From the NCBI GenBank assembly GCA_948567375.1, contig OX419756.1, forward strand, positions 29,154,333 to 29,218,332: DNA of 64,000 bases, written 5' to 3'. The position numbers and the translations under genes were made by a program. The DNA is from Lunularia cruciata. Its lineage: Eukaryota; Streptophyta; Marchantiopsida; Lunulariales; Lunulariaceae. The notes under the pieces are model-generated. The model made no database searches, was not told where the DNA came from, and worked only from the letters and a program-made list of their open reading frames with translations. The number at the start of each line of letters is the position of its first letter. Position 1 is the first letter of the stretch. Shown piece by piece: positions 1 to 11,119 of this stretch.

Positions 1-325
1 GTGTGCTAACTGAAAGATAACCCAAGCTATCATGTGTAGAAATTTAATGTCCAGATCTCAAACTTGAGATTTTGCCCAAAATCACCTTAATCCTCAAAAT
101 CTGCAATCCACCTCACACAATCTCTCTAATTTCTCTCATGTGTACAAGATGTACAAAATCACCTCAAAGACATCATAATGAACTACAAGGTATGAAAATG
201 GATCTTGGTTCTCTAACATAAGTTCAGCCCTCTCCTCTCCTAATGTTCTCTCCAAGTGAGCTCTCATAGCCTCCTTCTGCCTAATGTAGAATTGAACGCG
301 GAACATTATCTTGCCTTCTAGAGAG

Positions 326-342
326 GTCCCGGCATGGAACCA
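326..342 (-). other. Primer-binding site of A1 (tRNA-Glu type, damaged)
   Basis: The plus strand reads GTCCCGGCATGGAACCA four bases before the LTR. It differs from the intact site of the complete copy by a substitution and a one-base loss, so priming here is probably weakened. Confidence 0.7.
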
Positions 343-346
343 AAAA

Positions 347-1038
347 TGCAAGCCGGCCTGTCTCTCACTCAGGATGAACCTCTGATGGCTATTATGGTAA
401 CGCACCATGGACTAAGAAGGCAAGGAACCCCAACTCCATCATACTCCTCCAAGGCTAACACTCCAAGACTCAAGACATTGCTCACTAGAGAACTCAATGA
501 GAGAGAGATAGTTGCAAATGAAAGGATGATGAGTACCTCCTCACCCCTTGTTTATATACTTGTGAAATATTTACATACCAAAGTTACTAATTACCATAGT
601 AACTCAAGTTACTAAACTAAAAGTCAAGTAAAGTCAAAAAGTAGAAAGGAATATCTATTCACATGGGCATATTCCCCTAAGCATGTGGTCTTATCTTGTC
701 CCAACCACTAAGTCAAGGATTCCTTCACATGGGCTATCCTTGGACTAAAGAAGAATCCAAAACAAAAAGGCTTGCGGGCCCAAGAGTTCTCAACTCTTTC
801 CTCAAAGCCAAACACCTAGGAATAATACCAAGTCAACGCACTAAAATCCAAAATAGTGGTGCTCATCTTTTCTACTTCCTCTAAAGTAAGGTCCACTCTA
901 TCTTAGCTATGACTAACTTTAGCTAATCATCACTAGTGTAGAATCATCCTTTATCTTTATATAAATAATATCTCTCAAGTACTTGTAATACCAAGCTAAA
1001 TATCACAATACCACACACATGCATAAATAGGTGTTACA
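347..1038 (-). repeat. 5' LTR of A1
   Basis: This 692-bp LTR starts TGCAAGCCGG and ends GTGTTACA on the plus strand, so one terminal TGT has mutated. It differs from the 679-bp LTRs at 11240 and 18362 by scattered substitutions and by about 13 extra bases (AAGCATGTGGTCT). The same segment occurs in the older solo LTRs at 24.5 kb and 49.1 kb, so the long form is probably ancestral. Confidence 0.88.
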
Positions 1039-1195
1039 GGCCATATCGAGTTCTTCATCTTTATGAAAATGGGTCCATTCAACTTGTAGACCTGGAGGGC
1101 AACCCTTTTGCCACTTGAGTAAACGGGTGGAGATTTTGGAGATATTGGACCATAGACTCGGAAGTTTCTAAGACACTCAAAGTCTTTGTTTGCGA
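1039..1195 (+). pseudogene. Integrase C-terminal domain, decayed
   Basis: Translation from 1041 gives PYRVLHLYENGSIQLVDLEG and, after one TGA, VNGWRFWRYW. This is the beta-rich C-terminal module of plant Ty3/gypsy integrases, usually of the form GPFKV-LYENGSVQLADL-VNGWRLKPY. The glycine before PYR was cut by the A1 insertion. A relative with an internal deletion sits at 48145-48500; both end in a related ERG-containing stretch. Confidence 0.75.
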
Positions 1196-1774
1196 GGACA
1201 CTCACATTTGAGAGAGGGGGTATGTGGTACCCACATTTTTTGTTTTTTTTTCAAATTAAGAGAAGAAGAAGTGTATAGAGAAGTTGGATTGCGCTTGTAT
1301 GACCAAAGAAGGCAAAGAAAAGAGTCTTCGGGATGAAACCCGAGGTAACGTGGCTTTGGGTCATAAGGCAAAGTACTCAAACTTGCCGTGTCAACATGAA
1401 ACCCAAAGTCGACTTCGGGTCAAGACATGAAGAAGAAGCCAGAGACAAAGATGGAAGGAGAGAGACTTCGTATCGGGCGGCACGAGCCGATCCAAAGAAC
1501 CTGTAACAAACTTCTTCGGAGTCGGCATAATCAACAAAGTACGGGGGAAGAAAGTAATGACCTCGGGATCAAGAACTTCTTGATAGTGATAGGCAACAAC
1601 TTCATCAAATCAGAAATTTGAGAGGAGTAGTGACTGAAGAGTGACTGATTGGCACAGGACTATAAAATTACAAGGTGCGCAAGAAGGAGCCATGTCCAAA
1701 TGCTACTCAGTGCCTATTCAGAGTTGACCCAAAGTAATGCAAATTGCAAATCCGTAGGAAGAGGAGTGGGTTAG

Positions 1775-3268
1775 GATTTTGGGGACAATCTTCCACAAGA
1801 GAAAAGTGAGGAAGCACACAATGGCACCAAAAGTGAGCAAGCAGATTGTGGTGAGAGGGCTTGCAATTCATTGATTAGAAGTAATAGTGTGGATCAAAGT
1901 CTTGACGAGACTCTGGAACCGTGCAGTAAGAAGAAAGGAGAAGAAGTCAAAGCACAACCTCAAGCTGCCAAGCGTGATAATGTCCTGAGTGTATTGGCAG
2001 TGGGGCCCAGTAACCTTACTCAGAAAGAGGGAGAAAGTTTTGAGGAGGAAACTTTGAAGGTACAAAGATCTCGACTTTGGAGCAAAGTACCATATATAGA
2101 AGAGTCGGAACCCAAAGTCCGAGCCGAGGATGCAAGATGCAAAGGAGTGGAATATTTGTCCAAAGTAGTATGCCTATTGTTGGCGATGTTGTAGCAAAAG
2201 AGGTTGGAGATGATAAGTGCAAAGCTCAACATACCCGATGAATTAGCGGTGGTAAAAGCCTAGAGTGCCAAAACTCTATTGTTACGAAGTAAGTTGACAA
2301 GAGTGGAGATGGAGGTCGAAGAACTTCGGGTTGAGGAGGTTCTTCGGAGTAAGCACTTTGAGGTGACAAGGGAAGAGCTAGTCAAGAATCGTGAGGAAGT
2401 GAAGGAGATGACTGCGATGACTGCGGGACTGAAGGGAGAACTTGCATACGTGCGTGTCAAGTTGATACACTCCAAGGCAATTGCTGCGGTGATGGAGCAA
2501 GAGTTGGAGAGGCTTAAGAAGCGGGCAGCGGAGAAAGATCAGGCCTGGCAATGAGAGTTGATGAAGCGTAATAGAGAAGAAGATCAATTGCAAGGGTTGA
2601 TGCAAGAGGCAGATGAACAACTCTCTGTACATCGGAAGGAGAAGGAAGCATTGAAAGCTAAATTTGAAGATGAGCTTCAGATGTATTGTAGTGAATTGGA
2701 AGAAGAGAGGAAGAAGGAGAAGTGTACGATGATGGAAGAAACTAGTGAAGTAGAAGGTGTCATTAATGAAAGTAAGGCCATGCTGAGTACAGAAGTGGAG
2801 TGTAAACTCAAAGAAGCGAGGCTGCATGAGTTAAAGTTCCTAGTGCAAGAAATGCGTAAGAGGAAGGCAAAGGACACCAAGTTAAATAATCTCTTAATCC
2901 GGCTGCGAGATTGTGTAGATAGGAAGATATTAGAGGTGGGGGACAATGTGTCTCTCAGACTAGACCTTATTAGGATGGAAATAGCTAAAATTTGTAGTGA
3001 GGTAGAAGAAGTACAAAGACCCAAAGTTGCAAAAGTAGGAGTGCAGGTGTCTTTGGATTTGACATTTGACACTTTAGAGAAGAGTGGGTCAAAAGATAAA
3101 GTAGTAGAAAGGTTACTCAACACCTCAATTGTAGATCAGAGTGTAGAATTAGTAGAATTGGTAGAGGATGTGGGAGTTATGAGACCCGAGGATAGAGTAG
3201 TCGTAAGTGAGGTTACTTCGGGTTTGGGTTTGAAAGCCGATGATGAAGTAGACAACGGATCGGATTAG
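1775..3268 (+). pseudogene. Coiled-coil ORF between pol and 3' LTR (env-like position)
   Basis: One reading frame runs from just after a TAG at 1772-1774 to a TAG at 3266-3268, about 497 codons. Only three internal stops interrupt it: TAG 2192-2194, TAG 2261-2263 and TGA 2552-2554. The N-terminal third is polar and contains RSRLWSKVP and GVEYLSKVVCLLL; the rest is rich in Glu, Lys and Leu in heptad-like order, such as LKSKFEDEL-type helices and VGDNVSLRLDLIRMEIAKI. No transmembrane segment or known domain is evident. A related frame occurs in inverted orientation at 8203-9905. The product is unknown; a structural or env-position accessory protein is possible. Confidence 0.65.
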
Positions 3269-3311
3269 AAATAGAATTGAGATTTGAAGAGGCATATACA
3301 AAGAGGTGCAT

Positions 3312-4062
3312 TGTCATTTTGTATTTGCAGGTTAGAAGAGTTGTTGTAGAATGGTATTTTTGTTAGAACTACCGTTTGCTTCAGTATTTAAGAGGAGCAT
3401 TCACAATACTATGTTGTTCAGTGCTCATAATTTTGAGAATAGATAAAGCAAAGTGCTGTGAAGCAATGCTTGTTGTTTGAGCTTGATTTCGAGTATCAAC
3501 TTTTTGTTTGTGTTTGTGCGTGTGTGGAGAAATTTGAAGTGCAAGTCAGTGTGCTTGTTGGATGTCTGATTCCGTAGCCTTGATCTTCATTATGTGTGTT
3601 TGATCCTAAGTGAAGTGCAATTGGAGCAATGCCTTGACAGATTTGAGAGGAATTGTAGTGTTGGTAGTATTCTGCATTTGTGAGTGCAAGGCGAGGTTGA
3701 TGTGAAGCAATTTCGATCAAGGAAGTTGTGCCTTCAGTGTAGGGGTGGAACACAATTTTGAGGCAAAGTTGTTTTGCAGTGAAGTGCAGTTTTTGGGAGA
3801 GTCTGAATCATCACAATCAAGGTTGTTTGGAAAGAATTGAAGGTGTTGTGATTACGAAGTGTTAATTCATGACAAGACTGCAAATCAGTGTTTGTTACTC
3901 TCTTTTGGGTGTGGTTTCTACCTGAGAGATTAAAGAAGAACTCAAGAAGAACTACATTGTTAGTGTTTGACTTCATATTTAGACATTTTTGACTTGTATC
4001 ACTACGGGAACAAACTTTACTTACCCGATTACCGCAAAAGTGATATTTGCCGGGTTGTCACA
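3312..4062 (+). repeat. 3' LTR of G1
   Basis: The span is bounded by alignment to the inverted copy at 7366-8106. It starts TGTCATTTTG after a purine-rich stretch (AAAGAGG at 3299-3305) and ends GTCACA. It contains a TATA-like TATTTAAG. Ends are estimated and may be off by a few bases. The following bases CTATC could be half of a target duplication. Confidence 0.6.
3385..3392 (+). promoter_or_regulatory. TATA-like box in G1 LTR
   Basis: TATTTAAG is conserved in position in three LTR copies of this group: here, inverted near 8026, and at 38347-38354. This suggests it is the core LTR promoter. Confidence 0.5.
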
Positions 4063-5745
4063 CTATCAATCTTTAGTGGTTTGACTTCCCGCATGCAATT
4101 GCTACCATGTAGGATGAAGAACTAATTTTGGTCCACATCAATCCTTCTACCACTTCACACATGTAAGAACAATGACATTTCATGACAACATATTTACCTA
4201 GATGGAGGAGCATTGGTAGAAGGTTCTTGGTTTTGACTCTATGCATGGAGAAATGTACCTTGACCAATATTGACCTCAACCAATGAAGGAGATGATGAGG
4301 AAATTTGAAACCTCATTTAAGTATGCCAAGATGGGAAATAGCTTGAAGGTGAATGGGTATAATGATCCTACCACGCCTACTATGGTGACCTTGCTCATGA
4401 AGCTCTTCCAATCAACAAGGACAACTTACATCAACAATGGGCAGGCCACCTTCTTCCAATTGATACATGAAGGAAGACCTATGGACTAAGCAAAAATATT
4501 TTATCATTACGCCCAAGAGTTGATAGAGCAATTACAAATACATGGAGGAAAATTTTTTCTCTCTCCCTTTGTCTTGCACTAGGATGAGGCTACTAAAGAA
4601 GGAAGAATGGCTACTCTTTCCAACACATTACTACCCTATGGAATATCATCAAGCCCAACCCAAGCATGCAAAAGAGAACAAGAAGTACAACGACACATTT
4701 CTCAAGTATCAAAAGATTAGGAAATGGGTGCAAATTGATAGGGTTGTGGGAGCAAGCATAAGCAAAGGAAAGGCAACCACAATGTCAATCTAGAAAACAA
4801 AGAAACATTGGCCTAATCCCTTGGTCATGGATTCTTTGGATGAAGAGAATTCCAATCTATGGGCAAATTAGGATCAAGAAGTGAAGGTGGAGTAATTATA
4901 ACTCACAAGGAACTCCCCAAATAAAAGAAAACCAAGTCAATGTGGACAAAGAACTAATACCAATTGTAGAGGTAGTACCTCCAAAGTAGGAGACTTCTTT
5001 CTCCAAAATAGAATTGTCTTTTGAAACCAAAGGAGGTGATGTAGAGCATGACATGGAGGTGTAGTCCACCCCCGTGGCCGTGGTGGAGGCAAGAGTATTA
5101 AACCAACCTGCTACCAAAAGAAGAAAAGGTGATGGTGGACAAGAAGGAGAATACTTTGATATCCTAGTTGTAGGTAAAGAAGATCCCTTTTCTGACATTG
5201 AGATCGGAGGCAATGTGGATTTTGACTACCTTGCTTTCAATAGAATAGTAGGTAGCAACTTCACTCCAAGAACCTATGCTTGAGAATGTCTCAATGATGC
5301 AATCATGATTGCATGAGGAAGATTCAGAAGTGAAGAAAAGGGAAAGGGTCCAAGGAAAAGATTGTCCTTGGACTTGGATGAAATAACTTGGCTTCAATTG
5401 TTGCTGCTAAGATTGTGGTAGCTACTTAAGTGTTAGTTAGTAGGAAATTGGAAGGAGGAGAGGGGAGCAACAGGTTCTCCAATGATACTAGACGTAGAAG
5501 ATACCTTAATGGTCACAATGCCTATTTATGATCACCCATAAGAAGGAGAAGTGACCCCAACACTGCAACAAGAGGAGGTCAAATCCAATCCGGCTCCACC
5601 GGCTTATGAGGATTTGAAACTAAAACACCTTTTCAATTACCACCTTGGACCTTGGTACAATGTGCTTGCTTGAGGTTGTACCTCCTAAGTCTAGTACACC
5701 ACCTCGTCCTCCTCGTTTTGGTCTCAACTTGGAAACCAATCAATT
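4063..5745 (+). pseudogene. Family B ORF fragment, copy B1
   Basis: Frames at 4283-4489, 4542-4793 and 5074-5283 are pieces of one decayed protein. The piece TTYINNGQATFFQLIHEGRP, followed by a stop and AKIF, matches TTYLTNGYAMFFDYMYVGEP then DWAKM in copy B2 (22594-23109) and TYINNNHAIFFEYMYQ in copy B3 (about 61.6 kb). The conserved core is therefore Y-x-x-N-x-x-A-x-F-F followed by D-W-A-K-M. I do not recognise the family. It is cut at about 5745, where minus-strand gag begins. Confidence 0.5.
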
Positions 5746-5747
5746 TG

Positions 5748-7320
5748 CTACACCAAAAATGCAGTTTTAGTGATCAAGCACTCTGTGTTGGCAAGACCCA
5801 ACTTGCCACATGCAATGCACCACACATTTGGTCTTCCAAATGAAGGGGGTTTCTTTCTGTCCTTTGTCTCAGTCACTTGGATCTTGAAATCCAAAAACTC
5901 TTTAATCAGAGTCTTCAACTTTGCATTTATCTTCTTGATACCTTTAGTTGGGAGAATCAATACTTTCTTTCCTCCTTGCCTTTTGGTTTTCTTTGGCTTT
6001 ACATCTTCCTCCAATTTTGAAGAAGAACTTGACAACATGGAGGATTTTTCCAAAGAAGGAGAGGTACTATAGGAAGCTCTTTGTCTTGGCTTCTTGCCTT
6101 TCTTCTCCCGGTTTCTTTGGTTACCAGCTAAATGAGAGTGGGCCACCTTGTATTGGGCAATTTGTTTGAGTACCTTATCCAAGGAAGTAACACATTCCTC
6201 TCCTTGGAAAAGATACAAATCTTCCTTTGGTGACAATCCACCAAGGAACCATGTAATGGGTTGGGCATCGGAGTAACCCACCACACCAGATTACTTCAGC
6301 ACTTGGTACAACAAAGCAATGAATTGCTCAGAGTAGTCTCTTAATTTCTCATTTTTGCCCCAGCCCAAATCATTGAGTGCAGCAACAACACTCATATCAT
6401 AATCAACTTCCTAGAATCATTCTAGGAAGTTGTCTTGAAGATCTATCTAGTTGGCTCGCTTGAACCTTTTTTGAGTTATATGGGTATACTAGCTTTGAGC
6501 TTTCTTCCAGAGCAAACTTAAGAAAATATGCAGCCGATCTACAAAGTCATGTTCCTTGTTAGCAAAGGAAATTACTTCAAACTCCTTGATAAATTCATCA
6601 AGGTCTTCATCATGCTCCATCCTCTCATACTTATGGTAAGCTTGTTTGGTAACAAGGAAAGAAGTCATGTTAAAAGTCTGATGGAAAGGCTATGGTGCTA
6701 TCAAACTTGGTTGACTTAAGGTGCTTGTAGGTGATTGTGCTTTGGATTCAGGCTAGGGGTCCCAAGTACCAAATTTAACACTAGGTCTTTGTCAAGTGGT
6801 ACTTCAATTGGAGGTATTTTGACTTCAACCCGCATTTGAGGAAGAGGGTCAATTTCATCAAATTGCTCTTCAAGATCCCAATGAACTATTTGGGGGATCA
6901 TATTTAAGATGTATTGACACTCTTTTTCAATCAAGATTTATGTTGTCTTTTCACAAATCAATTCCTTAAATTAATCGGCTCCCTTGATAATTTTGGGGGA
7001 AGTTGGTGTATTATGTCACAGCAAATATATCTGCTTGCTTGCATCTTTCTTTCCCTTGGGATGAGGAGGTGTAAAGTAGTCTCACCAACAAATTTCTCGT
7101 TTCTTTTTTTTCTCATTTCCTTCACCAAGACTTCATGAACTTCATGAAGAAGTTGTAAATCCAATGCTACCTTCTTAGATTCTTTGCTAGTGAATTGGCT
7201 TTTTTGGCGTTCTTCTTCTTCACATTCTAAATTTTTTTTACAAGCTCTCTCCTTCATTGTTCTTTTGATGCAAAAATTCATACTTGATGGATGATCAAGT
7301 TTCAATTTGGTTCTATATTC
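5748..7320 (-). pseudogene. Gag of Ty3/gypsy element G2, decayed
   Basis: The best piece (6284 to 5748) reads GYSDAQPITWFLGGLSPKED, the retrotransposon capsid C-terminal pattern, then a Lys/Ser-rich linker. It ends in VWCIACGKLGLANTEC, a CCHC zinc knuckle whose histidine has become leucine. Upstream pieces (6300-6720) contain capsid fragments in several frames with many stops. A Lys/Glu-rich N-terminal segment lies at 6958-7359. The remnant is non-functional. Confidence 0.65.
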
Positions 7321-7341
7321 TTCCACTCCCAAGATTTGTAT

Positions 7342-7358
7342 GCTCAACAACAGCACCA
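7342..7358 (-). other. Primer-binding site remnant (tRNA-Asp, Athila type)
   Basis: On the minus strand the site reads TGGTGCTGTTGTTGAGC. The Athila-type site complementary to the tRNA-Asp 3' end is TGGCGCCGTTGCCGGGG. Most differences are C-to-T or G-to-A changes, as expected from cytosine deamination. It lies seven to nine bases inside the LTR end. Confidence 0.6.
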
Positions 7359-7365
7359 AAAATCA

Positions 7366-8106
7366 CTTGACAACCCAATAAGTATCATTTTTGCAATAAT
7401 CAATAAGTATTTGTTTTTTCCCACTCAAATACTAGTCAAGAATGATCAAATACAAAGCAAAAGTAGCAAATATTTCTTCTTGGTTTTGTCTTTAGCCTCT
7501 TGGGTAGAAACCACACCCAAAAGAGAGTACCAAGCAATCAAATGCAGTCTTATCACTAACAAATGACACCCATAATCACAATTCTTCAAATTCTTTCTAA
7601 ATTGATATTTATTGTGATGATTTAGTTCTACCAAAGAAGGCTACTTCACCATGAAGTGACTTCACTTTGGAATTTTGTTCCACCACTCAACTTCCTCAAT
7701 CAAAATTGCCTTACATCAATCCAACATTGTGATCACAATTGCAAGATACTACCAACACTACAATTCCTCACAGATTTGTGAAGGCATTTCCTCAATTGCA
7801 CTCCATTTAGGATTAAACATACAAAATAAAATTAGAGCTATAGAACCAAACATCTAACACTCACCGATTATAAATCAAACTTCTCCTGACACTCACAAAC
7901 ACACATGAAGGATTGATACTCAAAATTAAGTTGAAATAACAACCGCTAAATCACAACATTTTTCTTTACTCAAATTTGAAATTATGAATATTTAATAGAA
8001 TACAACACTATAAATGTCTCCTTTAAATAGGCAAAACACTCAGTACTCACAAAACTGCCTTAACTACTTCAAATGCTACTTACAAATCTTCAAATCCAAA
8101 GTGTCA
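7366..8106 (-). repeat. LTR of G2
   Basis: Inverted counterpart of 3312-4062. A shared stretch around 7495-7530 (plus strand AGAAACCACACCCAAAAGAG) matches the complement at about 3890-3925, and the TATTTAAAG-type box is also shared. On the minus strand it begins TGACACTTTGG and ends GGGTTGTCA. Confidence 0.6.
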
Positions 8107-8202
8107 CTCTACTTCTTCAGATATACCTTTTCAAATCTCAAATTAATTACTTCTAATCCAATCCAATGTCTAGATTTACTTTGGCTTCTACATCCAAATT
8201 AC

Positions 8203-9905
8203 CTACAAGTGCCTCTTGCACTGGTAGACTTCAAGTTCACCTACTTGTACTAACTCTATCACATCTTTAGTCTGAACTGAAATTGAAGTCATAATTGTGC
8301 TAACTACTTTTGTCTTCTTTACTCTATCTTCTTCAAATGACTCAAGTAACTCACCCAAATTCACCTTCACTTCTACTTCTACTACTTTGCATTTGATTCC
8401 TACTTTATTCTTCCAACTATTGCAAAGTTCTTCTAACTCTATTCCAACTAGATCTAACTTGAGACATACATTGTCTCCTACTTCTATCATCTTTTTATCT
8501 ACTCTATCTTGCAAACAAATTAACAAATTATTCATTTCTACATCCTTCACTTTCCTCTTCTTTGTCTCATGCACTAGCAACTCCAACTCTGCAATCTTGA
8601 CTCCTCCATCTTGACCTCAGCTTTGGTACTGCATATCACTTTCCATCTCAATGATTTCCTTCATTAATCCTAATGTCTTCTTGAGATTGACTACTCTTGA
8701 GTCCACTCTGCCTCCAACTCATCTTGATACATTTGCAATTCTTCCTCATACTCTACCTTCAATGTCTTTTTCTCCTCCGCATAATGAACAATCTGAGATT
8801 TTGCATGTTTCACCAGATCTCCAACCTTTCTTCTTCCCAATTTCTACTTGCAAGATCTTGTTGCCAGGCCTGATCCTTCTCTATTGCAACCAATCTCAGA
8901 CTCTCCAACTCCTACTCCATTACTATTATGATGGCCTTGGAGTGCATTACTTTGAGTTGCACATTATTGAACTTCATTGTCAGTCTTTTGAATGCCATTT
9001 TCTACTCCCTCAATTCTTCTCCTTGACGCTCAACAATGCTACCACGCTTCTCAAAACTCTCTTACAGATCTTTCAAACTCTACCACTAAACTAGTACATC
9101 AACCCAAAGTACTTAGGCTTCTTCTTCTCCTCAGGTTAACCTTTCCTTCATTTTCAAGACTCCATTGCTTAGATACTTCACTATTTTCAACTCATCCTTC
9201 ACCTCCGGATAATCTTTCTTCACTTCCTTCTTCTTCTTTGTCTTCTTTTGCAATGGCAATAGTAAAGGACAAACAATCTTTGCCAAATAATCTACTCCTT
9301 TGAATTCTTCCAAGTCATCATCTTTGGCTTTGATAGGCAACTCTTCCATTGGTGCCTTACTCCAAAGTCTTGATCTTCTTACCTTCAATGTGAATCTTCA
9401 ATATCTCCTCCAAGCTTTCTTTCTCCTCCTTGACTTGTTTTGGTCTTATACCTACAGCTTGCAGACTTCTCTTTGTTCTTGTTCCTCTAGGAAATACTAT
9501 TATTGGCTCTTCCTCTTGCTCCTTGGGAATACCCACCTTTAGTAGTTCTAGGTACCGGCCCTCACCTCCTTCCATGTGCTTAATTTCCACGTGAAACTCA
9601 TGATCTTCTTCTTCAACAACATCTTCCACTAATTGATGTACCTCAAGCTACCTTCACTCTCATTGCTTGACTCTTTACTCTATAGAGTGAGCTCTTCTTC
9701 TTTCTTAGAGTCCTCCTCCTTGGACTTTGCTTCTCTTGCTGATTTTGCTCCCGACAACAAGTTCACTATTACCATCTTGAAACTCAGGTTTAGTCTCCGA
9801 GTCTTCCTTAGCCCAGTTGGTGATACCACATCCTTGGGTTTACTTTTCTTCTTTGACCTTACCTTGGAATGGAAATGGATATCTTCCACTCCCATCCTTT
9901 CCTAG
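8203..9905 (-). pseudogene. Coiled-coil ORF, inverted copy
   Basis: Pieces at 9895-9680, 9629-9357, 9388-9131 and 8586-8203 are in different frames, so this copy is more decayed than the one at 1775-3268. RSRLWSKAP with GVDYLAKIVCPLL parallels RSRLWSKVP with GVEYLSKVVCLLL. KDQAWQ is conserved near 8865, and VGDNVCLKLDLVGIELEEL parallels VGDNVSLRLDLIRMEIAKI. Homology across the whole length shows that this is a real protein-coding family. Confidence 0.6.
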
Positions 9906-10716
9906 CACAGTGAGCATCTTCTTCTCAAATTATCCTTATGTATATTCACTTGTCTTCATTTGCATCTTGACAAAGATCCGGATGGAAGTGAGACACCATC
10001 CTCTCCTTCTCCTCCAAGTTAAGAAGATTCAATCTCAAATAAAATGCACCGCAAATGGTACAAAGTGGTGGTATGTTCATTCTCCAATTCGCAATTGTAT
10101 GCCTTGTTTGCTAGTGAAAACATTTTGCCCAATTCACCTTTTCTCTTGTAAGCATCTAATGGAAGAATACCACCTATTGTTTTGATTTATAGGTGGTACA
10201 CTCTAGTTTTAACATTGCCATTAGAGCCCCAATAATACTTTGCCTCATTGGGTCCTTGTAGGTATCCATCTTACACCCATTCTTGGTGCGGGGTACATTG
10301 AAGGTCTTCTTTAGTTCTTCAATCTCCTCCAATGGATCATAGTTCCTATAGAAGGTGGCTCAGGCTGCATCTTCAGCCTCTCTCCCCAACACGAGTCTCC
10401 AATCTGACTTAATTCTTCAAGCCTAATTTCCTGTCTTCTCCTTTGCCTCAAGACCATCTGTTCAATTACTAGTACCAATTTCTGCCATGAAACTTGGAAA
10501 ACTCAAACTCTAGTTCTAGGCCAGAAATGTGATACACCACCTACTAAGGACTTTGATCCTTGCTATCATTTCTACTCCCCAAATTTCCTCACTGCAAGTG
10601 GAGGAATCTACCTACTGCCCTTCATTTGCATTGTGCATTCTCTAATTCATAGTCCATGGAAAATCAAACCCTTGCCTGGTCTTGAGACCCTCACTTCTTT
10701 AGGACAACTACTCAGA

Positions 10717-10834
10717 GGAACAAGATATCTTCTTGACAGTTTGGAAGTCCTCCAATGAAGTCTTAACCTTATATTGGAACAAGATATCTTCTTGACATTT
10801 TGGAAGTACTCCAATGAAGTCTTAAACTTATATT
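10717..10834. repeat. 59-bp tandem duplication
   Basis: Two consecutive 59-bp units begin with GGAACAAGATATCTTCTTGA at 10717 and 10776. They differ at only a few positions, indicating a recent local duplication in otherwise old DNA. Confidence 0.85.
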
Positions 10835-11119
10835 GCTACGATGTGTGATCATTCTTCAGTCAATCTTTACTTGACACTCATGCCTTTTGCATGCGTTCCT
10901 CCTATCACTTTCAAATTTATCCCCTCACAAATTAGTCATTTTCTTGATTGTACCTTCTTGACTGGTTTGGCCCAAAGGAAAGTTGTTACAATTTCTTTGC
11001 ATTGGGTTGATCATTCCAAGGTGAAGGATCTTTACTTTGGGTATACCACCTTTCAAGTCCAATCTAAGTCTTTCTTCCTTTGACACAAATTTGACTTCCT
11101 TGGGTCAGAACTGATCACA

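Larger units (their letters stand above)
1..1038 (-). mobile_element. Family A LTR retrotransposon copy A1, 5' end only
   Basis: This is the 5' terminal part of a minus-strand Ty3/gypsy element cut by the window edge. It comprises leader (1-325), primer site (326-342), a 4-nt spacer and the 5' LTR (347-1038). The leader closely matches the leader of the complete copy at 18008-18339, which fixes orientation and family. Gag and pol would lie left of position 1. It is inserted in an older plus-strand integrase that resumes at 1039. The four bases after the LTR are GGCC, a candidate target duplication whose partner is outside the window. Confidence 0.85.
1039..4062 (+). mobile_element. Old Athila/Tat-like gypsy element G1, 3' part
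   Basis: In order it holds the integrase C-terminus, an untranslated stretch, a coiled-coil ORF, a purine-rich tract and a 3' LTR, all on the plus strand. Its 5' part lies left of the A1 insertion and outside the window. The extra ORF occupies the position of the env-like ORF in Athila elements. Family placement rests on layout and on the tRNA-Asp-like primer site of its relative at 7342-7358. Confidence 0.7.
5746..9905 (-). mobile_element. Old Athila/Tat-like element(s) G2: coil ORF, LTR, gag
   Basis: Reading leftwards on the minus strand, a coiled-coil ORF (9905 to 8203) is followed by an LTR (8106 to 7366), a primer site (7358 to 7342) and gag (about 7320 to 5748). The coil ORF belongs at the 3' end of an element while primer site plus gag belong at the 5' end. 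The simplest reading is that two tandem elements share one LTR. Together with G1 the coil and LTR units form a large inverted pair. Confidence 0.6.

Noticed and set aside
2378-3123. Minus-strand frames of about 149 codons, rich in Ser, Leu and Phe
   Set aside because: Complement of the Glu/Lys-rich coil ORF; the same effect explains plus-strand frames at 8297-9905.
10717-10834. Considered as a CRISPR-like or longer satellite array
   Set aside because: Only two units, no spacers, and a eukaryotic context.
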